Source: VRUE01 sp036406595 | GTDB taxonomy: Bacteria; Actinomycetota; Thermoleophilia; Solirubrobacterales; 70-9 | Length of the DNA: 64,000 bases | NCBI GenBank assembly: GCA_036406595.1 | Contig: DASXAR010000087.1 | Coordinates: 36,289-100,288 of the forward strand | Reading direction: 5' to 3' | Part shown: positions 47,513 through 56,591 of the stretch, one piece after another | Position numbering within the stretch: the first letter of the stretch is position 1 | How the letters are laid out: each line of letters opens with the position of its first letter | Notes under the pieces: model-generated | Database searches by the model: none | Seen by the model: only the letters and a program-made list of their open reading frames with translations | What the model was told of the DNA's origin: nothing | Translations under genes and position numbers: made by a program

Positions 47513-49033
47513 ATGGCTGACTACGATCGTCCGATGGGCCGAGGGATCACACCCGGAGCCGAATCGGAGGGCACCGAGGGAGCGGCTGGAACGGCACCGC
47601 GGCCGCCCCTGCCCCCCGGCCCCTTTTTCATCGTCGGCCTGGGCCGGGCCGGCATGGCCGGGGCGCGGGCCCTGGCCTCGCGCGGGGAAACCGTTCGCGT
47701 CTGGGACGAGGCGGCGGACCCGCCGCAGGTCCAGCGGGCGCAGGCGCTGCGCGCGATCGGGGCCGAGGTCGTGCTCGGGGGCGACGGGCTGGCCTCCCTT
47801 GGCGACTCCGCAACCGTGCTCAAGAGCCCAGGCGTGCCGCTGGAGGCGCCGGTGGTCGCGGAGGCAATCAGACGTGGCCTGCCGATCGTCGATGAGCTCG
47901 ACATCGGCTGGCGGCTCGTCCCGGCGCCGACGATCGCCGTCACCGGCACGAACGGAAAGTCGACGGTTGCCGGGCTTTGCGTCTCGGTGCTCGAGGAGCA
48001 TGGCCTGGAGCCGGTGCTCAGCGGTAACACCGACTTCGGCCCTCCGCTGAGCGAGCTGGCTCTGGGCCCGCCACCGCGCTCGATCGTCGCGGAGGTCTCC
48101 AGCTACCAGGCGGAGTGCAGCCCGGAGCTGGCGGTGGACGCCGCGGTGTTCACGAACCTGACGCCGGACCACCTCAACAGGCACAGGACGATGGCGGCCT
48201 ACGCCGCGGCCAAGCGTTCGCTCTTCGTGCGCGGCGACTGGGCCGTTCCGCTGGCGGCGCTGAACGTGGACGACGAGCTGGGCCGGGCCCTGGCCGGCGA
48301 AATCGAGGAGCGAGGGGGGCGTGCCGTGCGCTACGGGCGCAGCTCCGAGGCGGACCACCGAATCGTCGGCTGCCACTGGGGGCTGCGCGGGGCCGAGATC
48401 GAGATCGATACGCGGGATGGACGCGTCGCCCTGACAAGCCATCTTCCCGGCGCTCACAATGCCGCAAACGCGGTGTCGGTGCTGGCGCTGGCGGACGGCC
48501 TCGGCCTTCCGCGGACGCCGACCTTGGCCGCGATCGCCGCCGCCGCTCCGGCGCCCGGTCGTTTCGAGGTCGTCGACGTCGACCGGCCATTCGACGTCGT
48601 GGTCGATTTTGCCTACGCCGTCGACAGCGTCGCCGCCGTCCTCGCGGCGGCGCGCTCGATCGTGGCTTCGAGAGGGGGCCGGCTGATAACCGTCCTTGCC
48701 GTCGTCGGCCGGGCCGGTCCGCTCAGCGGCCGCGAGGTCGGCGCCGTGGCGCGGGAACGTAGCGACCACCTGATCCTCTCGGGGACCAGCTACCGCGGAG
48801 AACCACGCCTCGTCACGCTGGCGGCGCTGGCAGTCGGCGCTCGCACGGCGAGCGGTGGGACGCTCGAGATCGTGATCGATCGGCGCGCCGCGATTGCGCG
48901 CGCGCTCGACCAGGCGCGACCCGGGGATCTGGTGGCGATCCTCGGGCGCGGGCCCACCGCCAGGGAAGCGACCGACGCCCGTGGCGGCGTCCGCCGGCTG
49001 GACGATCGTGCGGCGGTCACCGAGCTCGCCTGA
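47513..49033 (+). CDS. Mur ligase family protein with MurD-like N-terminus and MurE/CphA-like C-terminus
   Basis: A 506-residue ATP-dependent amide ligase. The N-terminal Rossmann domain (FFIVGLGRAGMAGARALASR) and the SPGVPLEAPVV segment resemble MurD. The central ATP site is VTGTNGKSTVAGL (about 143), with SSYQAE and TPDHLNRHRTMAAYAAAK (carbamyl-Lys region). The C-terminal domain (FDVVVDFAYAVDSVAAVLAA, DRRAAIARALDQARPGDLVA) resembles MurE or CphA instead. The DNPR motif that selects diaminopimelate in MurE is replaced by TSYR, so the amino-acid substrate is unknown. The start is ATG 47513, with 47534 as the alternative. It is not in a dcw cluster, so it is probably an accessory ligase. Confidence 0.84.
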   Translation: MADYDRPMGRGITPGAESEGTEGAAGTAPRPPLPPGPFFIVGLGRAGMAGARALASRGETVRVWDEAADPPQVQRAQALRAIGAEVVLGGDGLASLGDSATVLKSPGVPLEAPVVAEAIRRGLPIVDELDIGWRLVPAPTIAVTGTNGKSTVAGLCVSVLEEHGLEPVLSGNTDFGPPLSELALGPPPRSIVAEVSSYQAECSPELAVDAAVFTNLTPDHLNRHRTMAAYAAAKRSLFVRGDWAVPLAALNVDDELGRALAGEIEERGGRAVRYGRSSEADHRIVGCHWGLRGAEIEIDTRDGRVALTSHLPGAHNAANAVSVLALADGLGLPRTPTLAAIAAAAPAPGRFEVVDVDRPFDVVVDFAYAVDSVAAVLAAARSIVASRGGRLITVLAVVGRAGPLSGREVGAVARERSDHLILSGTSYRGEPRLVTLAALAVGARTASGGTLEIVIDRRAAIARALDQARPGDLVAILGRGPTAREATDARGGVRRLDDRAAVTELA

Positions 49034-49143
49034 TTCCGGCCAGGGCCCCGGTGGTTAGGTGGGGCGCAGCAGGGGTAGCGGCCCCCCAACCCCACCCGGA
49101 AAGGATGGTGTCCTGGATGGTGCCGTAGGAAGGTTCGAAGCAA

Positions 49144-49917
49144 TCAGTGCCTCAGGCTCGCCTCGGTGGCGCCGGCGAGGTCCGGGCTCGCGTACTCGTT
49201 CGCGAGGGTCACGACTGCGGCCGCGGCTCTTCTCACCAGGCTGTCCGGGACCGACGGCGGAAGCTCGGCGACGAATGCCGTGCTTCCGGGCAGAGCGTGG
49301 TTCTGCCACCGTGATGCGCTGCCGGGGTAGCGCCTGAGGCGGACCAGCGGGAGCCCGACCAGTTCGGCGTAGCGCCGCTCGACCGCCGCGTTGCCACCGG
49401 AGCGATCGATCAGGTCGAAGGGCTGGTGGAACCAGATCGTCACCTCCGGTCTGACCCGCCGGATCAGGCGCCGGGCGGCGCGCGCCTCCGGCTCCGAGAG
49501 AGGGTGGGGACCGGAGTATTCGAGCCCCCCGAGCGGCCGCCATGCGAACGGGAAGTTGCGGTTCAGGTCGACGCCGTGGGCGTTGCCCCGCGTCCCGGCT
49601 GCGACGCCGTCCGGGTTGAGCGAGGGGACGATCCAGAGTCCCGCCCTCCGCGGCGCGGGACTCGCGATCAGGCGCCGTGCGATGCGGATCCCCGCCGTCT
49701 CGTTGCCGTGGATGCAGCCGATTACCAGGACTTTGTCCCGAGCGCGGGGATCACCACGGGATATCGCGGCGATGGGGCGTCCGCGCACGGAATGGCCGAT
49801 CACCGTCCGCACGGCTGCCGACGCCGGGGCCGCGAGACCCGCAGGCGGCAGGCATGTCGCGAGGCCGATGGCGAGGAGCCGTGTGAGGCGTAGGTGCGGA
49901 CGGATCGAAGTCGACAT
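49144..49917 (-). CDS. Exported M14-family zinc carboxypeptidase
   Basis: A 257-residue peptidase with a signal peptide (LTRLLAIGLATCLPPAGLAA, cleavage near ASA). Zinc ligands are His70 and Glu73 in GCIHGNETAG and His164 in WFHQPFDLID. The substrate-site motif is DLNRNFP and the catalytic Glu is about residue 218 in AFVAELP. The compact M14 fold and GxHGNE motif are typical of murein tripeptide amidase (MpaA-like) or gamma-D-Glu-DAP peptidases, which trim peptidoglycan peptides. ATG 49917 is chosen for the signal peptide. It is divergent from the M55 gene with only 30 bp between starts. Confidence 0.87.
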   Translation of the reverse strand: MSTSIRPHLRLTRLLAIGLATCLPPAGLAAPASAAVRTVIGHSVRGRPIAAISRGDPRARDKVLVIGCIHGNETAGIRIARRLIASPAPRRAGLWIVPSLNPDGVAAGTRGNAHGVDLNRNFPFAWRPLGGLEYSGPHPLSEPEARAARRLIRRVRPEVTIWFHQPFDLIDRSGGNAAVERRYAELVGLPLVRLRRYPGSASRWQNHALPGSTAFVAELPPSVPDSLVRRAAAAVVTLANEYASPDLAGATEASLRH

Positions 49918-49947
49918 CTCGATGCATGATCTAGGCTGCCGTGCACA

Positions 49948-50868
49948 ATGGGCGTCCTGATCGCGGCGGACATGGAGGGGATCGCCGGCATCGAGGACCA
50001 TGGCGACTGCCTTCCCTCCCATCCCCGCGCCTACTCACGGGGCCGCGCGCTGATGACCGATGAGGTCCTGGCGGCGGTCGAGGCATTGCGGGCCGGCGGA
50101 ATCGAAGAAATCTCCGTCGGGGACTGGCACATGGTCGGGACCAACGTCGAACGCGACCGCATCCCCGAGGGAGTCGAGGTGCGCCCGATCGCCGACCTTG
50201 CCCTCAACGATCCGGCGCCGTCGTTCGCGAAGGCGCACGGTGGTGGCGAGCTCGACGCGGTCGTCCTGCTCGGTCACCACGCCCGGACCCCGAGCCCGCG
50301 CGGCTTTTCCTCGCATACCTTCATCTGGGAGATGGACGTTCGGCTGGACGGCGAGCCCCTCAGCGAGGTCCAGGTCTACGCCCAGGCGCTCGCGGCGGAG
50401 GAAGTCCCGGTGCTGGTCGTCTCCGGCGATCGCTGGCTGCTCGAGGAGATGGGGGAGGGGGAGCTGGGGAGCGCCAGTTTGCTGCCCGTCAAGGAGGGGG
50501 ACGGAAGGGCGCGGGCGAGCTCGATGTCACAGGCCGAGGCCCTCTCAAAGCTCTCGAGCGAGATCGGAGATGCGCTGGCCGGCCCACTCTCGCCACCGCC
50601 GGCGCGGGCCTATCCGGCCGAGCTCCGGGTCACCATCGCGGGCGAGGAGATCGCGACGACGAGCGTCGCGCGGCCCTCGGACCTGCTGACCGCGATCGCG
50701 GGGATCTTTCGCGCCAGCCGGGTCTCCCGCGAGTACCGCCAGCTGGCAAAGCTCCTTCCAGCCGGGCACGACTCCCGGCTTCGGGCGGCCCAGCGCCGCA
50801 TCGGCAGCATGGTGGCGACCCCGGCGATCCGCTCAAAGGAGCGTCGCTGGCTCGCCTCGGCCCCTTAG
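49948..50868 (+). CDS. M55-family D-aminopeptidase (DppA-like)
   Basis: A 306-residue cytoplasmic peptidase. It starts GVLIAADMEGIAGIEDH (zinc ligands Asp and Glu of M55) and continues with GDWHMVGTNV, LLGHHARTPSPRGFSSHTFI (metal and catalytic His) and FIWEMDVRLDGEP. DppA-type D-aminopeptidases release D-Ala from peptides derived from peptidoglycan. The start ATG 49948 faces the M14 carboxypeptidase gene 30 bp away, suggesting co-regulated murein peptide breakdown. Confidence 0.9.
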   Translation: MGVLIAADMEGIAGIEDHGDCLPSHPRAYSRGRALMTDEVLAAVEALRAGGIEEISVGDWHMVGTNVERDRIPEGVEVRPIADLALNDPAPSFAKAHGGGELDAVVLLGHHARTPSPRGFSSHTFIWEMDVRLDGEPLSEVQVYAQALAAEEVPVLVVSGDRWLLEEMGEGELGSASLLPVKEGDGRARASSMSQAEALSKLSSEIGDALAGPLSPPPARAYPAELRVTIAGEEIATTSVARPSDLLTAIAGIFRASRVSREYRQLAKLLPAGHDSRLRAAQRRIGSMVATPAIRSKERRWLASAP

Positions 50869-50881
50869 CTGCGGCGTCTCT

Positions 50882-51736
50882 TCAGGCGTTGCCCGCGGCG
50901 ATCAGCGCGAGGTTGGTCATGCGAACCGCCCCGTCGACGAGATGCTCACCGGCGGAATCCGTGATCGCATCCCAGGTTTCGGCCTGAACCTCCTCGGGAT
51001 GGGGCTCGATCAGGTTGCTGACCGGGGGCGCGATCTCCCTGATGAACCGGGTGAAGTCCTCCGGTGACTCCCACTCCATGCTGACCTCGACCTCCTCGAC
51101 CTCGACCCCGGAAAAGCCGCCGCCCTCCAGCAACCCGGAGATCGCCTCGGGTGTCGGGCGCGAGAGCGGTCCCGGGGTTCCGGGCGGTGGGGGCGGGCTC
51201 CCGAGTCGTTTCATCGCGGTCATCATCGGGACGGCAAGCATCGGCACACGGTCGGGCGGCCCCCAGGAGCTGATCGCCATCCGGCCTCCCGGCTTGAGGA
51301 ATCCCCGCACCCGACCCGCGGCACCCTCCCCGTCGGGCTCGAAGATGATTCCAAAGCGTGAGAGCGCGGCGTTGAAGCTCTGCGCCGGCAGCTCAAGCGA
51401 TGCGGCGTCGCTCTCGATGAACTCGATGTTCTCGACGCCGGCCGCGGCGGCCCGTTCGCGGCCGAAGCCGAGCATGCCCGCCGAGATGTCGGTCGCGACG
51501 ACGCTGCCCTCCGGTCCGACCGCGCGGGCGGCGGTCAGCGACGGCTCGCCGTAACCCGCGGCGACGTCCAGGACCCGATCTCCGGCCCCGATTCCGGCCA
51601 TCTCGACCATGCGGTCGCTGACGACGCTCGTGGAGGCGTCGATCAGCTCGTTCCACTCCCGCCAACCCTTCGACGCGGAGTCCCAGTCGCGACGCTGGCC
51701 GGCGCGGAACTCACCGGCGTCGATCTCTGCGTTCAT
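50882..51736 (-). CDS. SAM-dependent methyltransferase
   Basis: A 284-residue class I methyltransferase. Motif I is VLDVAAGYGEPSLTAARAVG (about residue 57), motif II is VVATDISAGMLGF, then ENIEFIESDAASLELPAQSF and the post-motif FGIIFEPDGE. The C-terminal half carries a Pro-rich loop (GSPPPPPGTPGPL) and a helical cap. The overall shape matches the UbiE/menaquinone-type or small-molecule methyltransferases. It converges on the M55 gene; korB lies upstream of it on the same strand, 67 bp away. Confidence 0.88.
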   Translation of the reverse strand: MNAEIDAGEFRAGQRRDWDSASKGWREWNELIDASTSVVSDRMVEMAGIGAGDRVLDVAAGYGEPSLTAARAVGPEGSVVATDISAGMLGFGRERAAAAGVENIEFIESDAASLELPAQSFNAALSRFGIIFEPDGEGAAGRVRGFLKPGGRMAISSWGPPDRVPMLAVPMMTAMKRLGSPPPPPGTPGPLSRPTPEAISGLLEGGGFSGVEVEEVEVSMEWESPEDFTRFIREIAPPVSNLIEPHPEEVQAETWDAITDSAGEHLVDGAVRMTNLALIAAGNA

Positions 51737-51803
51737 CGCTCACCTCCGGGGTGGATCGTTGCCGCCAACGTATGCGATCGGCAGGCCCCGGTAAAGGCAG
51801 GGC

Positions 51804-52832
51804 TCAGGAGACGGTCCAGGTGTCGCCGGAGTGGAGCAGCTCGGAGACGTCGTCCAGCGATGCCCCCGTGTGCGCCTCCTTGAGTTCCTGGAGGCGGCTC
51901 GCTCCGTAGACGGGCCGGCTCACGTCGCGGAGGATGCCGATCGGAGTCGGGCCGGTCGGGCTCTCGCTGAGCCGGCTCAGCGCCGTCGCGTGGCTGGGGT
52001 CGTCGAGGTGGGCGTCGTGGACGACCAGGGTGTCCTCGCCGACCTCGGCGACCTCGCGGATCGCGAGCCCCCCGTCGTCGGATCGGACCACGCCGTGCTC
52101 TCCATCGGCGCCGAAGCGGATCGGCTCGCCGTGCTCGAGCAGGATCTGGTTCGGTTTTCCGGTCTTGCCGCGCAGCGCGTCGAAGGCGCCATCGTTGAAG
52201 ACGTTGCAGTTCTGGTAGATCTCGACGAAGGCCGACCCCTCATGCTCGGCGGCTGCCTTCAGCACGCTCGCCAGGTGCTTCTTCTCGACGTCGATCGTGC
52301 GGGCGACGAACGAGGCATCCGCCCCGAGCGCCAGCGCGGCCGGGTTGAAGGGATGGTCCTCGGAGCCGAACGGCGTCGACTTGGTGATCTTTCCCGGCTC
52401 GCTGGTCGGTGAGTACTGGCCCTTGGTGAGGCCGTAGATCTGGTTGTTGAAGAGGAGCAGCTTGATCGGCACGTTGCGCCGCAGGGCATGGATCAGATGG
52501 TTGCCCCCGATCGAGAGCGAGTCGCCGTCCCCGGAGATCACCCACACCGAGAGGTCGTCGCGCGAGGTCGCGATCCCGGTCGCCAGCGCCGGGGCGCGGC
52601 CGTGGATCCCGTGCATCCCGTAGGTGTCCATGTAGTAGACGAAGCGCCCGGAGCAGCCGATGCCCGAGATGAAGACCGTGCGCTCCGGTGGTATTCCGAG
52701 CTCCGGCATCAGGGCCTGAACCGAGGCGAGGATCGCGTAGTCGCCGCAGCCCGGGCACCAGCGGGTTTCCTGGTCGGACTGGAAGTCCGCCTTGGTCAGC
52801 TCGGCGACGCTTCCGTTTCCGTTGCCGCTCAT
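51804..52832 (-). CDS. korB: 2-oxoglutarate:ferredoxin oxidoreductase, beta subunit
   Basis: A 342-residue TPP-binding beta subunit. It has the N-terminal RWCPGCGDYAIL, GIGCSGRFVYYMDTYGMHGI, the TPP/Mg motif VISGDGDSLSIGGNHLI with NNQIYGLTKGQYSPT, and NCNVFNDGAFD. It oxidises 2-oxoglutarate (or a related 2-oxoacid) to the acyl-CoA and reduces ferredoxin. ATG 52832 overlaps the korA stop (ATGA) and has GGAG eight bases upstream; the other ATG at 52838 is too close to that site. It forms a coupled operon with korA. Confidence 0.93.
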   Translation of the reverse strand: MSGNGNGSVAELTKADFQSDQETRWCPGCGDYAILASVQALMPELGIPPERTVFISGIGCSGRFVYYMDTYGMHGIHGRAPALATGIATSRDDLSVWVISGDGDSLSIGGNHLIHALRRNVPIKLLLFNNQIYGLTKGQYSPTSEPGKITKSTPFGSEDHPFNPAALALGADASFVARTIDVEKKHLASVLKAAAEHEGSAFVEIYQNCNVFNDGAFDALRGKTGKPNQILLEHGEPIRFGADGEHGVVRSDDGGLAIREVAEVGEDTLVVHDAHLDDPSHATALSRLSESPTGPTPIGILRDVSRPVYGASRLQELKEAHTGASLDDVSELLHSGDTWTVS

Positions 52833-54685
52833 TCGCATATCTCCAAGATTGCCTGTTCGAGCTCCTCGGCGAGGATCGGCAGCCCCTCGATCTTGTTGAA
52901 GCCGATCGCGTCGACCAGGAAGCGGGCGCGGACGATGCTCCGAAGCTGCCCCGAGTTCAGCTCCGGGATCAGCACCTTCGGGAACGCGCGGACGACCTCG
53001 CCGGTATTCGACGGCATCGGGTGGACGTAGCGAAGATGCGCGGTCGCGATCGGCTTGCCGTGGGCGCGCACCCGTCGCGCCGCGGCGGCGATCACGCCGT
53101 AGGTCGAGCCCCAGCCGAGCACCAGGAGCTCGGCTCCCTCGTCGGCATCGACCTCGAGGCCGGGTATCTCCTCGGCGAGCCTCTCAAGCTTCTGCTCGCG
53201 CTCGCGGGTCATCAGCGCGTGGTTCTCGGGGCCATAGCTGACGTTGCCGCTCCCATGCTCCTTCTCGAGGCCGCCGAGCCGGTGCTGGAGGCCCGGCGTC
53301 CCGGGGATCGCCCAGGGCCGCGCCCCGCGCTCGTCGCGAAGGTAGGGGAGGAACTCGTCGCCGGCGTTCGGCGCCTCGGCGAAGTTCGGATCGATCTCGG
53401 GCAGCGCCGCGGTAGCCGGGATCCGCCACGGCTCTGAGGAATTGCTGAGGAAGGTGTCGCCGAGCAGGATCACCGGCGTCCGGTAGCGGACGGCGACCCG
53501 CGCCGCCTCGATCGCGGCGTCGAAGCAGTCGGCCGGGGTGGAGGGCGCGATCACCGGCAGCGGCGACTCGCCGTGGCGCCCGTGGATCGCCATCAGCAGG
53601 TCGGACTGCTCGGTCTTGGTCGGCAGGCCGGTCGAGGGCCCGGCCCGCTGCACGTCGATCGCGACGAGGGGCAGCTCCAGCATCGCCGCGAGGCCGATCG
53701 TCTCCGCCTTCAGATCCATCCCGGGGCCGCTGGTGGCGGTCACCCCGAGCTGGCCGCCGAAGGCGGCGCCGAGCGCCATGTTCGCGGCCGCGATCTCGTC
53801 CTCGGCCTGCACCGTGCGCACTCCGAAGCTGTCGTGCCGCGCCAGATGGTGGAGAAGCTCCGAGGCCGGCGTGATCGGATAGCTGGCGAAGAAGAGCTGC
53901 AGGCCACTGCGCACGCTGGCGGCGATCAGCCCCAGCGCCATCGCGTTCGCGCCGTTGATGTTGCGGTACTCGCCGGGGGCAAGCGGCGCCGGCTCGATCT
54001 CGACCGGGTTGGCTGCGAGTTCGGCGGTGTCGCCGAAGTTGTAGCCCGCTTTGAATGCGGCGACGTTGGCGGCCTTGATCGCCGGCCGCTTCGCGAACTT
54101 CGCCTCCAGCCAGGAGAGCGTTTCCTCGACCGGCCTCCCGTACATCCAGGAGAGCAGCCCGAGCGCGAAGAGGTTCTTCGCCCGCTGCGCCTGCGCCGGT
54201 TTGAGGTCCTCGATGTCCTCGGTTGCACGTTCGGTCAGCGTCGTCATCGGGACGCGGAAGGCCTGGTAGGAGTCGACCGTGCCGTCCTCCAGCGGGTTCG
54301 CCTCGTAGCCGGCCTTGCGCAGGTTCGGCGCCGTGAACGCATCCTCGTTGACGATCAGGGTGCCGCCCGGCTCGAGCGCGCCGAGGTGAGCCTTGAGCGC
54401 GGCCGGGTTCATTGCGACGAGCGTGTTCGGATGGTCGCCGGGCGTGAGGATGTCGCGCGAGGCGAAGTGGATCTGGAAGGCCGAGACGCCGCCCGGCGTG
54501 CCGGCCGGGGCGCGGATCTCCGCCGGGAAGTCGGGCAGGGTCGAGAGGTCGTTGCCGACGTGGGCGGTCGCGGCCGTGAAACGGGCGCCCACCAACTGCA
54601 TGCCATCGCCCGAGTCCCCGGCGAACCGGACGACTACGCGTTCTTGCTTATCGGTCTTGGTCCCCACATTGGCAGGAGTCTTCAT
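52829..54685 (-). CDS. korA: 2-oxoglutarate:ferredoxin oxidoreductase, fused gamma-alpha subunit
   Basis: A 618-residue fused subunit. The gamma domain comes first (RVVVRFAGDSGDGMQLVGAR at about residue 15, LPDFPAEIRAPAGTPGGVSA), followed by the alpha domain (GANAMALGLIAASVRSGLQL, FASYPITPASELLHHLA, QAEDEIAAANMALGAAFGG, TATSGPGMDLKAETIGLAAM). This gamma-alpha order is typical of actinobacterial KorA. ATG 54685 is chosen since MKTPANVGTKTDK precedes the folded part; the frame continues upstream into the promoter. It is coupled to korB. Confidence 0.93.
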   Translation of the reverse strand: MKTPANVGTKTDKQERVVVRFAGDSGDGMQLVGARFTAATAHVGNDLSTLPDFPAEIRAPAGTPGGVSAFQIHFASRDILTPGDHPNTLVAMNPAALKAHLGALEPGGTLIVNEDAFTAPNLRKAGYEANPLEDGTVDSYQAFRVPMTTLTERATEDIEDLKPAQAQRAKNLFALGLLSWMYGRPVEETLSWLEAKFAKRPAIKAANVAAFKAGYNFGDTAELAANPVEIEPAPLAPGEYRNINGANAMALGLIAASVRSGLQLFFASYPITPASELLHHLARHDSFGVRTVQAEDEIAAANMALGAAFGGQLGVTATSGPGMDLKAETIGLAAMLELPLVAIDVQRAGPSTGLPTKTEQSDLLMAIHGRHGESPLPVIAPSTPADCFDAAIEAARVAVRYRTPVILLGDTFLSNSSEPWRIPATAALPEIDPNFAEAPNAGDEFLPYLRDERGARPWAIPGTPGLQHRLGGLEKEHGSGNVSYGPENHALMTREREQKLERLAEEIPGLEVDADEGAELLVLGWGSTYGVIAAAARRVRAHGKPIATAHLRYVHPMPSNTGEVVRAFPKVLIPELNSGQLRSIVRARFLVDAIGFNKIEGLPILAEELEQAILEICE

Positions 54686-54700
54686 ACCCCCGCGGAACGG

Positions 54701-54729
54701 AAGGTAGTACTGCGAGGGGTCGTATTCAA
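54701..54729 (-). promoter_or_regulatory. Candidate housekeeping promoter for korAB
   Basis: On the minus strand TTGAAT (54729-54724) and TACCTT (54706-54701) are separated by 17 bases. This would give a start site near 54695 and a very short leader before the korA ATG at 54685. Spacing is ideal but the boxes are only partly consensus. Confidence 0.35.
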
Positions 54730-54880
54730 GAGATGCAGCGTGTTTGGGGCACATCGGCGGACGATCGGAGCAAAAAAACCAATTACTCGGTATGGCGAAT
54801 TGGACGTTCCATGCCACGCTGGTTAGCCGAGACGGGAGAGGAATCTGAACCGGTTAGCGCATAACTACGTTCTCGGCGCA

Positions 54881-55624
54881 ATGTCGGGCACGGCCGTAAT
54901 CGTCGCGGCCGTCGTCGGCTTCGTCCTGCTCGTCTCCCTGCAGGCGCTTCGCGAGTGGCCGGATGTCGGCATCGGCTTCGGCGACGACGGCGGCGGCAGC
55001 GCCGCGGTCAGCGACAACCAGGCGGTGGCCTCCCCCGGCGCTCCGGGAGCACCCGCGACGGGGCACCCCGCCGCGCAGGGTGGTCCGAGCGTCGCCGCCG
55101 GCGTCGCCGCGCGCGCCCCGCAGAGCACAGCCGCCGTTCCCGCTCGCCACCGTCGTCCCACGAACGCGGCCCACGGCCGCGCCGACGCCGTCAAGCGGAC
55201 GGGCCACGTCGCAGCGAGTACGCCCACGGCGGTCGCGCCCACCCGTCAACCAGGCTCCACGGCCGACGTCCCGTCGACGCCTCCCGCCGAGGCGGTGGGA
55301 GCGGATGGCGGTCAGACCACCACGACCAGCGAAGGTGCCGGGGGAGAAATCCCGATCGACAGGGTCGGGGACAAGCAGAGCAACGGAGTCGGCTCCAACC
55401 CGGAGGTCCGGGACATCCTGGGCATGGACGGGGACGGGCAATCCGAATCCGGTGACGGGCTGCCGGTCGAACCGCCCGAGGGCGAAGACGGCGATCACTC
55501 TCTGCCGGTGACCCCGCCGAGCGAGGTTGACGAATCATTCCCGAACCTGCCCATTGGTAATTTCGGTGGGCATGGGAAGCCTTCGTCTGATCAGTTCGAG
55601 TTCCCGCCCGGACTCGTCCCCTGA
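54881..55624 (+). CDS. Signal-anchored, disordered exported protein
   Basis: A 247-residue protein with an N-terminal transmembrane helix (AVIVAAVVGFVLLVSLQALR, residues 5-24). It is then almost wholly Ala/Pro/Gly/Thr/Ser/Asp-rich, with no recognisable domain. Phrases such as GDKQSNGVGSNPEVRDILGM and the acidic Pro-rich end suggest a long disordered periplasmic or wall-spanning tail. Its 3' end overlaps the HtrA gene in another frame. No family recognised. A linker or anchor role beside the protease is inference. Confidence 0.68.
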   Translation: MSGTAVIVAAVVGFVLLVSLQALREWPDVGIGFGDDGGGSAAVSDNQAVASPGAPGAPATGHPAAQGGPSVAAGVAARAPQSTAAVPARHRRPTNAAHGRADAVKRTGHVAASTPTAVAPTRQPGSTADVPSTPPAEAVGADGGQTTTTSEGAGGEIPIDRVGDKQSNGVGSNPEVRDILGMDGDGQSESGDGLPVEPPEGEDGDHSLPVTPPSEVDESFPNLPIGNFGGHGKPSSDQFEFPPGLVP

Positions 55625-56591
55625 TGGCAATCTGATCGAGGGGCTGCCGGACGCCGGCGCCCTCGACGCATACAGCCGTACCGTCTCGGAGGTGGCCGAG
55701 CGCCTCGGGCCGTCCGTGGCCCACGTGACCGTCACGCGGCGAGGGCGCCGCGGCTCCCGGCGCGCCGGCACGGGCAGCGGCGTCGCGATCAGCTCCGACG
55801 GCTTCATGCTCAGCGCCGCCCACGTCGTCGCCGGGGGCGACGGCCGCGGCTACGCCGCCTTCCCCGACGGCTCCGAGCTCGGTCTCGAGGTGGTCGGCGC
55901 CGACCCGCTCTCCGACCTGGCGGTCCTGCGCGCCGAGAGCCGTGATCTTCTCCCGGCCGAACTTGGAGACGCCGAGGAGCTGCGGGTGGGGCAGCTCGTC
56001 GTCGCGATCGGCAGCCCGTTCGGCTTCAGCGGCTCGGTCACCGCCGGGGTCGTCTCCGCCCTAGGACGATCGCTGCCCACCCGCTCGCGCTCTGCGTCGC
56101 GGCTGGTCGAGAACGTGATCCAGACCGATGCCTCGCTGAACCCCGGCAACTCGGGCGGCGCCCTCGCCGACGGGCTCTCCCGCGTGGTCGGGGTCAATAC
56201 CGCGGTGGCCGGCGTCGGACTCGGCCTCGCGGTGCCGATCAACGGGACCACGAGGCGGATCGTCGCCGAGCTGATGCGCGATGGCCGCGTCCGGCGCGCC
56301 TACATCGGCGTCACCGGCGGCTCGCGGCCGCTGCCGCCGCGTCAGGCAGCCGCCGTCGGCCGCCGCAGCGGTGTCGAGATCGTCGAGGTGGTCGAGGGCA
56401 GTCCCGCCGCCGGATCGGGGCTGCGCGCCGGAGACCTGATCGTCGCCGCGGACGGCGAGGCCGTCGAAGACGTCGGCGACCTCCAGCGGCTGATGTCGGG
56501 GGACCGGATCGGCCGGTCGATGACGCTTCGCTTCGATCGCGGCGGCCGCCTCACCGAAGTGGAGATCGTTCCCCGCGAGCTCGAGGATTGA
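55572..56591 (+). CDS. HtrA/DegP-type serine protease with one PDZ domain, no obvious signal
   Basis: A 339-residue S1C protease. Trypsin-like domain: His in MLSAAHVVAG (about residue 80), Asp in PLSDLAVLRAES, and Ser in NPGNSGGALADGLS (about 195). A PDZ domain follows at about 235-335 (GSPAAGSGLRAGDLIVAADG). The N-terminus (GSLRLISSSSRPDSSPDGNL) has no transmembrane segment or signal peptide. ATG 55572 lies within the end of the preceding gene, and upstream alternatives would still lack a signal. Cytoplasmic or peripherally associated quality-control proteases of this kind exist in Actinobacteria. Confidence 0.88.
   Translation: MGSLRLISSSSRPDSSPDGNLIEGLPDAGALDAYSRTVSEVAERLGPSVAHVTVTRRGRRGSRRAGTGSGVAISSDGFMLSAAHVVAGGDGRGYAAFPDGSELGLEVVGADPLSDLAVLRAESRDLLPAELGDAEELRVGQLVVAIGSPFGFSGSVTAGVVSALGRSLPTRSRSASRLVENVIQTDASLNPGNSGGALADGLSRVVGVNTAVAGVGLGLAVPINGTTRRIVAELMRDGRVRRAYIGVTGGSRPLPPRQAAAVGRRSGVEIVEVVEGSPAAGSGLRAGDLIVAADGEAVEDVGDLQRLMSGDRIGRSMTLRFDRGGRLTEVEIVPRELED

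Noticed and set aside
46667..48769. A 700-codon minus-strand frame
   Set aside because: It overlaps the repeat-stalk protein and the Mur ligase, both with clear motifs; the composition is typical of a shadow frame.
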